A stretch of 6,762 nucleotides of DNA, taken from an uncultured Flavobacteriales bacterium (GTDB lineage Bacteria; Bacteroidota; Bacteroidia; Flavobacteriales_E; Vicingaceae). Shown here piece by piece: positions 1-5,949 of this stretch (its first letter is position 1; every line of letters starts with the position of its first letter). A program made the position numbers and the translations under genes. Location: assembly GCA_937925525.1 (NCBI GenBank), contig CALALS010000147.1:1-6762 (forward strand). The letters are read 5' to 3'. The notes below the pieces were generated by a model. It was not told the origin of the DNA, searched no databases, and saw only the letters and a program-made list of their open reading frames with translations.

Positions 1-82
1 CAACAATTGTAGCGTTTTCAGCTATAAAACAATTTTCTCCAAGCTGTGGTTTTTTACCATTTACTTCTTTAATAACTGCCAT
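1..82 (-). CDS. Gamma-class carbonic anhydrase-like hexapeptide protein (N-terminal fragment)
   Basis: Only the first 27 codons are in the window; the gene runs off the left edge. Reading the minus strand from the ATG at 82-80 gives a protein starting MAVIKEVNGKKPQLG and continuing ENCFIAENATIV. This opening (a short strand, then P-x-[IL]-G-x-x-[CV]-F-[IL]-A-x-N-A-x-[IV]) is the usual N-terminus of the YrdA/PaaY/CaiE gamma-carbonic anhydrase-like family. These are cytoplasmic left-handed beta-helix trimers that bind a metal through three histidines. Those histidines and most hexapeptide repeats lie outside the window, so activity cannot be judged. The start lies 34 bases after the stop of the HMA gene on the same strand, with no hairpin between them, so read-through from the metal operon is possible. 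The family call rests on pattern recognition of a short N-terminus. Other hexapeptide acyltransferases are a less likely alternative. Confidence 0.75.
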   Translation of the reverse strand, partial: MAVIKEVNGKKPQLGENCFIAENATIV

Positions 83-116
83 AATATTATTTCTCTAACA
101 AAGAAAAGAAAAAATA

Positions 117-446
117 CTACTCCGGTTTTTTACAGCAAGCAGGTAGCTTTTCGTATTCTGATTTAACGGCAGGTATGCTATCGGCATCATACCCCACTTT
201 TGCTATTACATTTCTAATGGCATCAGGATTTGTTTTTTTAGGTTTGTAAACAACCACTATCAAATCCTTTTCAAGATTTGTTTCCACTTTCTTTATCCCT
301 TTAGTATAAATTAGTGCTTCCTTAATAAAGTTTTCGCACATACTACATTGCATGTCTGTTTTAATGGTAACGGTTTCTTCTTTTTTTGTTTGACCAAAAA
401 CTACTGTTGTTAACATTAAGCTTACTATAAATATCACGTTTTTCAT
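117..446 (-). CDS. Exported heavy-metal-associated (HMA) domain protein
   Basis: A 109-residue protein with a short Sec signal peptide (MKNVIFIVSLMLTTVVFGQ, likely cut after about residue 18-19), so it should act in the periplasm. Residues about 25-92 form one HMA ferredoxin-like domain (beta-alpha-beta-beta-alpha-beta). The metal-binding motif is M32-Q-C34-S-M-C37, matching the MxCxxC loop of Atx1/CopZ/MerP-type copper or mercury carriers. The tail after the domain carries an adjacent Cys pair (LPACCKKPE, C104-C105), a possible second thiol site. Small exported HMA proteins with a terminal CC are familiar in Bacteroidota. The likely role is to receive or hand over a soft metal, most plausibly Cu(I), from the TonB receptor encoded 17 bases upstream. 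That short gap implies one transcript. Metal identity is inference; MerP-like mercury binding is the main alternative, but no merA or merR is visible here. Confidence 0.88.
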   Translation of the reverse strand: MKNVIFIVSLMLTTVVFGQTKKEETVTIKTDMQCSMCENFIKEALIYTKGIKKVETNLEKDLIVVVYKPKKTNPDAIRNVIAKVGYDADSIPAVKSEYEKLPACCKKPE

Positions 447-463
447 ATCTGTATTTTTATTGA

Positions 464-2716
464 TTAATTAAATTGTTTTTTAAATTTTTTAATTTGATAT
501 CTCAGTCCCGCATAAATCATTCTGCCGTTAACAGGACCCCAAATGAGAGAAGCATCAAATTCTTGATTAGAAGGATTATTTGCAGAAATAATTGCATTAG
601 GCTGAATATAGTTTAATAAGTTTTCTCCACCCAAGTAAAACTCCCACTTCTTATATTTTTTAGTAACCTGAGCATTAAAGGTAAAATAGGTGTCAGTAGT
701 TGGGTTTAATTGATATGCCGGGCTATTCTGCCAGGTGTCAGGTATTCTGGACTCTCCAAAAATGTTTCCGGTAAAATCAAATTGCCATTTGTCATAATCA
801 GTTGCGTAAGATAAGTTCAGCATAGCTCTGTGTGTTGGAACAAATGGTTTAGATTTTAAACCACTTTTATAAGTTGTTTTAACCTCATTCCATTTGTAAG
901 CGGTTTTTACTTCAAACCTTTCTATTGGTTCAATCATAAACTCAAACTGAGCTGAGGTTGCATAAGATTGTCCGTTTAAATTATATATTTCTAAATATCT
1001 AGGGTTTTCCAAATCCACCACCATCTGATTTTCAAATAAGGTATGATAAACATCTGCAGATATAACAATATCTTTAGAAAATAGTTTTGCAAAATGATTA
1101 ACTCCTCCTCCAAAATTCCATGCAATTTCCGGAGATAATTCGTCCGTAAAAATGAATGTTCTGTTACTCACAAAATTACTTAGGTTTTCTGCTATGATAT
1201 TTGGGGTTCTATACCCTTTTCCGGCTGTGAGTCTAATATTTGAAAGCTCGGCATAGCGATATTTTAAATTAAATCTAGGCGTATAGTACAGCCCAAATAA
1301 ATTATGATAATCTAATCTTAAACCTAGAATATATGAAAGCTTTTGGCCTTTATCAAAAGTGTATTCTGTGAAGACACCGGGAACAACCTCCGTTCTTGTT
1401 GGTTCTGTATTAAAACTTCCTTGCGTCAATTTTTCATCGTATTCATCAGCTAGTAATGATACTCCATAGTTTAGTTTATGGTCTGTAGTTTTTATTACCG
1501 TACTAAAAATACTGTTGACGTAAAACGTTTTTTGAACTCCGTTATAAGTTGAGTTTTGTAAGTCAGCGTTAATGTCATAGTATTTAGCATTAGCTATTAT
1601 CCCCAAGCTTTTGTAAGGAGACTTTTTAGAGAAAAAACCATTTTTGAAAAAAACGTCCAGCCATTTGGTCTTAATGTTAGTATTAAAGTTTGAAATATGG
1701 GATTCATGACCTTTGTTAAAACCTGTTACCGTTCCACCATCAACGTCTTCATACAATGCTCTCACCCCAAACTTTGCTTCGTAATTCTTGCTTTCATAAT
1801 TCCATCTGTTTAAAAAAGTATATTGCTGCTTTAAGGGTGCATCTAAAAAGCCATCATGATTATGATCATTTTCTAAAAACATATTGTTGGCATGAAGAAA
1901 AGTCATAGAGCTTAGCTTCTTACTGATTTTATTTGTTGTATGAAGGTTTACCTCTCCTCTACCATTATGATTTCCATAAAGATTAACATACCATTTATCT
2001 GATTCCGGTGGGTTGTGTAATGTTAAATCTATTTGGCCGGTAATACTTTCAAATCCGTTCATAACAGAGCCTGTTCCTTTAGATAAATTAATGGCCTTAA
2101 CCCAGGTTCCGGGAATATAATTTATGCCATAAGCAGAAGACAATCCTCTGATTAAAGGAAAATTTTCAAACTGAATTTGAGAATAAACACCGTCTAAACC
2201 CAACATTTGTATTTTTTTAGCTCCTGAAACAGCATCGGTATATTGCACATCTACCGTTACGTTGGTTTCAAAGCTTTCCGACAAATTACAACAGGCTGCT
2301 TTTCGTAATTCTCCTTCAGTAATGGTTTGAACATATCTAATTTCCATAGGAGAAATATAGGTTGTGCTTCGCTTCGCTTCAACCACAAATTCTTCTAATA
2401 AGTTATTTTGAGGGAGAGTTACCCGTAAAATTTTGTCGTTTGTTGGTATTGACTTAACTTCAATGGTATCGGTTACGTAACCTACAAAACTGATAATTAG
2501 GTTTGCCGGATAATTTTCCGGTAAAGCTATTTCAAACATTCCTTTTTCATCTGCAAGGGCATAATTATTAGTGCCTTGCCACACAACGGTTGCCCCAACT
2601 AATTCGGATTTTTTATTTCCTGTTTCAAGGCCATAAACAATTCCCTTCAGCTTGCTTTGGGCAATTGATAAAGTACTGGTAAGAAATAGTATTATTAATA
2701 TATTGATTGATTTCAT
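464..2716 (-). CDS. TonB-dependent outer-membrane receptor, probable metal (copper?) transporter
   Basis: A 750-residue TonB-dependent receptor. Residues 1-20 are a signal peptide ending SIAQ. Residues about 22-108 are a CarboxypepD_reg-like beta-sandwich (K-G-x-V-Y opening, ending LPQNN). Residues about 115-235 are the plug, with the typical stretches TDAVSGAKKIQMLGLDG and VMNGFESITGQIDL. The rest is the 22-strand barrel, ending GLRYQIKKFKKQFN. The plug contains an adjacent Cys pair in KAACCNLSESFE (C142-C143), and the early barrel region holds a His/Asp-rich loop, ENDHNHDGFLD (282-292). Both are unusual for sugar or siderophore receptors and suggest metal handling. No SusD-like partner is encoded nearby, which argues against a glycan system. 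It would move its ligand across the outer membrane using TonB-ExbBD energy. It sits between the small Cys-pair gene (65 bases upstream) and the HMA gene (17 bases downstream), supporting a shared metal substrate. Receptor class is very sure; copper is inferred from context. Confidence 0.93.
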   Translation of the reverse strand: MKSINILIILFLTSTLSIAQSKLKGIVYGLETGNKKSELVGATVVWQGTNNYALADEKGMFEIALPENYPANLIISFVGYVTDTIEVKSIPTNDKILRVTLPQNNLLEEFVVEAKRSTTYISPMEIRYVQTITEGELRKAACCNLSESFETNVTVDVQYTDAVSGAKKIQMLGLDGVYSQIQFENFPLIRGLSSAYGINYIPGTWVKAINLSKGTGSVMNGFESITGQIDLTLHNPPESDKWYVNLYGNHNGRGEVNLHTTNKISKKLSSMTFLHANNMFLENDHNHDGFLDAPLKQQYTFLNRWNYESKNYEAKFGVRALYEDVDGGTVTGFNKGHESHISNFNTNIKTKWLDVFFKNGFFSKKSPYKSLGIIANAKYYDINADLQNSTYNGVQKTFYVNSIFSTVIKTTDHKLNYGVSLLADEYDEKLTQGSFNTEPTRTEVVPGVFTEYTFDKGQKLSYILGLRLDYHNLFGLYYTPRFNLKYRYAELSNIRLTAGKGYRTPNIIAENLSNFVSNRTFIFTDELSPEIAWNFGGGVNHFAKLFSKDIVISADVYHTLFENQMVVDLENPRYLEIYNLNGQSYATSAQFEFMIEPIERFEVKTAYKWNEVKTTYKSGLKSKPFVPTHRAMLNLSYATDYDKWQFDFTGNIFGESRIPDTWQNSPAYQLNPTTDTYFTFNAQVTKKYKKWEFYLGGENLLNYIQPNAIISANNPSNQEFDASLIWGPVNGRMIYAGLRYQIKKFKKQFN

Positions 2717-2722
2717 CCTTTA

Positions 2723-2740
2723 TAATTAAAAGGTTAATTA
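2723..2740 (-). promoter_or_regulatory. Perfect 7-bp inverted repeat just upstream of the TonB receptor start
   Basis: TAATTAA (2723-2729) and TTAATTA (2734-2740) are exact reverse complements around a 4-base spacer. The element ends 6 bases before the receptor start codon. In the mRNA the loop reads CCUU, which could also pair with the AAGG that directly abuts the ATG. It may be an operator or a weak hairpin affecting translation initiation. In sequence this AT-rich, a chance 7-bp palindrome is also plausible. Confidence 0.3.
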
Positions 2741-2751
2741 AAAACGTTTTT
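2740..2751. promoter_or_regulatory. 12-bp perfect palindrome AAAAACGTTTTT between the Cys-pair gene and the receptor
   Basis: A fully self-complementary 12-mer without spacer, touching the inverted repeat at 2723-2740. Both lie in the 65-base gap (2717-2781) of the metal operon. A palindrome without loop is better suited to binding a dimeric regulator than to forming a hairpin. No regulator gene is in the window and no known operator consensus is matched, so its function is unproven. Confidence 0.25.
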
Positions 2752-2781
2752 TCAGGCTAATAGTTGCCTAAGCGAATGAAA

Positions 2782-3180
2782 TCAAATACGGAAAACAGAG
2801 TGTAAAATGATAATAGATTGCCCAAAAAGAGGCGGTGCTTTATTTTGAGTTATTTCAGTTATGCTAGAAATTAATTCCACTCCAAAAGAAGGTGTGAATA
2901 TCACATCATTGAATACTGAAAAATCAACAGAAGTGTTGGTAAACAATGAATGGCAAGCATCAATAAATTCAAAACTTATAATTTCAAAGTCGCAGCATTT
3001 TGAGTTTACTCCTTTTGCAGGAATTTCGCAGCAATCATCAAAAGGAGCAGTATTGTAATACGTTTGGTTACTTACAAAGCAATCCATTCTATATACTGAG
3101 AAAGAAGAAGCGCTAACTAATACTAAAACAATTAGTAGAAAAGATATAAAAATATGTGCCGCCTTTTTTATCACTTTCAC
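2782..3180 (-). CDS. Small exported Cys-pair protein, HYC_CC_PP-like family
   Basis: A 132-residue protein starting with GTG. The frame is closed upstream by a stop at 3199-3201 and has no ATG, so GTG at 3180 is the best start; a second GTG at 3174 would shorten it by two residues. Residues about 8-28 are a hydrophobic signal sequence or membrane anchor. After it come C34 (in VYRMDCF, a degenerate form of the HYC motif), the pairs C50-C51 (DDCC) and C62-C63 (KCCDFE), C76, and a late APPL motif (Pro 116-117), ending in a hydrophobic tail. The order of HYC-like, CC and PP motifs matches the Bacteroidota small-protein family called HYC_CC_PP, which is often found next to TonB receptors and has no established biochemical role. 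The four paired cysteines suggest metal binding or disulfide formation in the periplasm. It is the first gene of the putative metal operon. Family membership is by motif recognition only, since the HYC His is absent. Confidence 0.7.
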   Translation of the reverse strand: MKVIKKAAHIFISFLLIVLVLVSASSFSVYRMDCFVSNQTYYNTAPFDDCCEIPAKGVNSKCCDFEIISFEFIDACHSLFTNTSVDFSVFNDVIFTPSFGVELISSITEITQNKAPPLFGQSIIILHSVFRI

Positions 3181-3216
3181 AAAGTTAAGCAGATTTTTTT
3201 ACGTTATAAAGACAGA

Positions 3217-3247
3217 AAAAGTTAAATCTTGTTAAGCTAAACATCAA
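3217..3247 (-). promoter_or_regulatory. Candidate Bacteroidota-type promoter for the metal operon
   Basis: On the minus strand, TTG (3247-3245) is followed after 20 bases by TAACTTTT (3224-3217). This resembles the Bacteroidota sigma-A pattern TTTG / TAnnTTTG with 19-21 base spacing, with one mismatch in the -7 element. It would start transcription near 3211, giving a leader of about 30 bases before the GTG at 3180. The upstream element overlaps the stop codon of the T9SS cargo gene. In such AT-rich DNA, matches of this quality are not rare. Confidence 0.35.
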
Positions 3248-5874
3248 TGTCTTATGACTTTAAAGCTGGTCTCTCCTATTTTTAGTATATAAACACCTAT
3301 TGGTTTATCCTCTAGGTTAATTAAAGTAACTCCCCTATCAATTTTTCCTCTTAGGAATTCTTTTCCCATTAAATCATATATGAAATAATTCTCTTGTTGT
3401 TGCCCAGAATAACTAATTAAGAATATGTCTTTTGTTGGATTAGGATAAATGCTTACATTATTTCCATGCAAATTTTTAGATATTCCAACGTTATTAACTG
3501 TATAACAATTTGATGTGTCAACACAACCATTTTGGGTGACAATTACGGCATAACTCCCTCCATTAGAAGGAGTAAAGAGCTGACTATTTGCCCCAGAGAT
3601 AATTTGATTATTAGAGCAATCAATCCATTGATATAAAGCATTCGAAGCATTGGCAATTAATGTAAATTGGTTTGAATATACTGATGTGTCAACATTAATT
3701 ACATTTAAGTTTATTGTTATTAAACTATCGCAACCTAAGCTATTTACCAGAGTATCTATATATAATCCTGTTGAATAGTATATGTTACCACCTGGTGATA
3801 AATACTGCTTACAGGATATGGGGTATATTATCGTATCGGAGCTTTTTATGGTTAAGTAAATTGTAATTATACTATCGCATGAAAACTTATTCGGAATAGT
3901 ATCTATGTATACTCCGGAACTATCAAAGGGCTTGCCGCTAGGAGAAATATATAAGCTACATGCCGAGTCTACTAGCGTAGAGTAGGTGTTTTTTAGTAAA
4001 AGACTAATTGTTATTATGCTATCACATTGAGAAGAATTTGGAATAGTATCAAAATGAAGTCCTGATGATGTAATTATTTTGCCACTAGGTGCGGTATACA
4101 TGCCGCAAGCAGAGGCTGAAATCATGGAATAGGTGTTTTTTATTTTCAAATTAACCGTAATAACACTATCACATCCAACACTATTAGGAATTTTATCCGT
4201 ATATGTTCCGGTACTCGTCCAAACATAATTTCCGCTAGGAGAAACATAGCTATAACAAGCCGAATCATATATCGTTGAATAAGTATTTTGGTTAACAACT
4301 AAGTTAATAGTTATTAAACTGTCTCCTCCACAAACCCTTGAAATAGTATCATGATATAGTCCTGACGAGTTCCAAGTATATATACCACTTGGGGATACTA
4401 ATTGATAACAAACTGTCTTATTAATATTGGAATTAATATTTGAACATTGCCCCATCTTATGTATAAAAACATCATACATACCAGCCGAAGTTATACCATA
4501 ATACTTGCCTATTGTTTGATCAGCATCTATCGTTCCCCTAAAATTACCTGTAGTATAAACATTTAAGTTATTATCCACATAAATATCATAACCATAGCTT
4601 GGAGAATTACCGTTAATCTCATTTGCCCATAAAAAGTATCCACTTTTATTTAGTTTACAAGTAAATGTTCCGGGAGAAGACCCTGATAAACTATACGACC
4701 CTCCATTAGGATTGAAGTTTGCAGTTAACACAAAATAGCCAGTAATGTAGACATTGGCAAACTTATCTGTACAAACCGAAAAACCTCTATTTGATCCATT
4801 CCCCTTAATTTGTCTAGCCCAAACAAATTTTCCACTTTGGTTAAGCTTACAAATAAATATATCATCTCCCGTTGCAGTTAAATTGTATACATTACTACTT
4901 GGATCAAAATCAGCAGTTCCCTGAAAATAACCAGTAGTGAGTATATCCCCATTTACATCAACTGTCATAGAGTATGCTATATCAGTTGCGGTTCCTCCCA
5001 TCCTTTTAGCCCATAAAAAATTACCATTTGCATCTAGTTTAAGAACATAAGTATCTCCGCTATTTCCTGCTGAGGCTATATTATAATTCGTTCCTAAAGA
5101 ATCAAAAGTAATTATTCCCTTAAAACCGCCAGACACAACAAGCTCGCCAGACTTATTTGAGTGAATAGACCAGCCATCACAATTAGATGTTGCTTTTATT
5201 TGCTTAACCCAAATAAATATTCCATTTGAATCTAGCTTACATACATAACCATTGGAATTATTAACAGATGGTACTAGTATAGAGGTTCCTAGACCCGGGT
5301 CAAAATCGGTTGAATCATAAAAACTACCTGTTACATAGATATTTTTTATACTGTCCAAAGAGAGAGAAAATCCTGTTACAGTAACTTTTCCATCAAATTG
5401 TTTTGCCCATATAAGATCACCATTAGAATTAAGTTTTAGAATATATGCATCACGAAATGTTCCGGAGTTCATAAAATAAGTATTTGGACCAGGATCAAAG
5501 TCTACAACTCCAGTGAAACTACCTGTCACTAAAATATTTAGGTCTTCGTCTAACGCTATTGAAAAACAATCACTAAAACTACCACCAGTAAATTTTTTAG
5601 CCCAAATTAAATTTCCACTAGCGCTAAGTTTTGCTATATATGCCTCTTCAACCCCTGAAGCAGTTAAGTTATAAACTGATGAACCTGGATCAAAATCAAC
5701 TGTTCCTCTAAAATAGCCCGCAACATATATATTTCCTAAAGTATCTACAACTAGAGGTCTAGAATATATATCTGACGCCCCTTTAAATTGCTTAACCCAA
5801 GTAAAACTTTGAGAGTTTAAATTTAAATTAGAAACAAAAAGCAATAGCAAAAAATAAAGTAATTTCCTTACCAT
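3244..5874 (-). CDS. Secreted T9SS cargo protein: seven-repeat SBBP beta-propeller, five Cys repeats, Ig-like domain, sorting tail
   Basis: An 876-residue protein with a Sec signal peptide (residues 1 to about 22, MVRKLLYFLLLLF...NLNLNSQ). Residues 23-478 hold seven repeats of about 65 residues, each built around an [IFLV]-W-[AV]-[KRN] strand (Trp 26, 91, 156, 222, 288, 352, 416) and a G-x-F-x-G-x-x-D-F-D-P-type strand. These are SBBP-type repeats, and seven of them would close one propeller. Residues 489-730 hold five repeats of about 50 residues containing SPSG, a [TS]-G-x-Y-x-D-T strand and C-D-S-[IVL]-I-T. Residues about 731-797 form an Ig/PKD-like domain with YQW, C753, C784 and C790. 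Residues about 803-876 are a T9SS type A tail with SIYPNPTKD, YDLMGKE, GVYILKI and a final KVIRH. It should be exported by Sec, passed through the T9SS and anchored or released at the cell surface, perhaps for adhesion or ligand binding. No catalytic motif is visible. It lies upstream of the metal operon on the same strand, but nothing links them functionally. Confidence 0.93.
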   Translation of the reverse strand: MVRKLLYFLLLLFVSNLNLNSQSFTWVKQFKGASDIYSRPLVVDTLGNIYVAGYFRGTVDFDPGSSVYNLTASGVEEAYIAKLSASGNLIWAKKFTGGSFSDCFSIALDEDLNILVTGSFTGVVDFDPGPNTYFMNSGTFRDAYILKLNSNGDLIWAKQFDGKVTVTGFSLSLDSIKNIYVTGSFYDSTDFDPGLGTSILVPSVNNSNGYVCKLDSNGIFIWVKQIKATSNCDGWSIHSNKSGELVVSGGFKGIITFDSLGTNYNIASAGNSGDTYVLKLDANGNFLWAKRMGGTATDIAYSMTVDVNGDILTTGYFQGTADFDPSSNVYNLTATGDDIFICKLNQSGKFVWARQIKGNGSNRGFSVCTDKFANVYITGYFVLTANFNPNGGSYSLSGSSPGTFTCKLNKSGYFLWANEINGNSPSYGYDIYVDNNLNVYTTGNFRGTIDADQTIGKYYGITSAGMYDVFIHKMGQCSNINSNINKTVCYQLVSPSGIYTWNSSGLYHDTISRVCGGDSLITINLVVNQNTYSTIYDSACYSYVSPSGNYVWTSTGTYTDKIPNSVGCDSVITVNLKIKNTYSMISASACGMYTAPSGKIITSSGLHFDTIPNSSQCDSIITISLLLKNTYSTLVDSACSLYISPSGKPFDSSGVYIDTIPNKFSCDSIITIYLTIKSSDTIIYPISCKQYLSPGGNIYYSTGLYIDTLVNSLGCDSLITINLNVINVDTSVYSNQFTLIANASNALYQWIDCSNNQIISGANSQLFTPSNGGSYAVIVTQNGCVDTSNCYTVNNVGISKNLHGNNVSIYPNPTKDIFLISYSGQQQENYFIYDLMGKEFLRGKIDRGVTLINLEDKPIGVYILKIGETSFKVIRH
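3685..4410 (-). repeat. Five tandem ~150-bp coding repeats giving a Cys-containing stalk
   Basis: The units cover residues 489-539, 540-589, 590-638, 639-687 and 688-730 (DNA 4410-4258, 4257-4108, 4107-3961, 3960-3814, 3813-3685). Each starts with a Cys and has a second one about 27 residues later (C489/515, C540/568, C590/617, C639/666, C688/715), so one disulfide per unit is plausible. The DNA has drifted, but some identity remains: the 13-mer TAGGTGTTTTTTA occurs at 3983-3995 and 4130-4142, exactly 147 bases (49 codons) apart. This suggests expansion by duplication. Confidence 0.85.
4441..5808 (-). repeat. Seven ~195-bp coding repeats (beta-propeller blades)
   Basis: Successive repeat tryptophans are 65, 65, 66, 66, 64 and 64 residues apart. 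The acidic strand motif reads DFDPG in blades 1-3 (residues 60, 125, 190), TFDS in blade 4 (256), DFDPS in blade 5 (322), NFNPN in blade 6 (386) and DADQT in blade 7 (450). Each blade also has a Y/V-x-x-K-L-x-x-[SN]-G-x-[FL] strand before the Trp of the next repeat. The regular spacing and count of seven support one closed propeller. Confidence 0.85.
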
Positions 5875-5882
5875 AAAATATT

Positions 5883-5903
5883 GTTACTTGAGTAAAGTTA
5901 CTT
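5883..5903. repeat. Alternating TTACT / AGTAA half-sites in the divergent intergenic region
   Basis: The 75-base region between the T9SS cargo gene and nfu contains TTACT-TG-AGTAA-AG-TTACT (5884-5902). The wider GTTACTT is directly repeated at 5883-5889 and 5897-5903, 14 bases apart. The array overlaps the candidate -7 element of the cargo gene, where a regulator could act. No matching regulator is in the window, and chance is possible in such short motifs. Confidence 0.3.
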
Positions 5904-5926
5904 CATTTTTTTTAAACTCTTTCAAA
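5893..5926 (-). promoter_or_regulatory. Candidate promoter of the T9SS cargo gene
   Basis: On the minus strand, TTTG (5926-5923) is followed after 22 bases by TAACTTTA (5900-5893), a one-mismatch version of TAnnTTTG. Transcription would start near 5888, leaving a leader of only about 13 bases before the ATG at 5874. The spacing is slightly long for the Bacteroidota consensus. Confidence 0.35.
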
Positions 5927-5949
5927 AATTCTTTTGTTATTTTTACGTC

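Noticed and set aside
464..2716. The receptor as a SusC-type glycan importer
   Set aside because: There is no SusD-like gene next to it and no glycan enzymes, while the neighbours are an HMA protein and a Cys-pair protein; it is also shorter than usual SusC proteins (about 1000 residues).
2861..3058. A 65-codon open frame on the plus strand inside the small Cys-pair gene
   Set aside because: It is wholly antisense to the HYC_CC_PP-like gene, whose Cys-pair motifs, signal sequence and operon position are convincing; the plus-strand product has no recognisable features.
3180..3187. An exact TAnnTTTG match (TAACTTTG, minus strand) touching the GTG start of the small Cys-pair gene
   Set aside because: It abuts the start codon, which would leave no leader and put transcription start inside the gene, and no TTG lies about 20 bases upstream; the element at 3217-3247 fits better.
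3685..4410. The tandem repeats as a CRISPR-like or non-coding array
   Set aside because: The units are about 150 bases, stay in one open frame and encode conserved protein repeats, so they are coding domain duplications.
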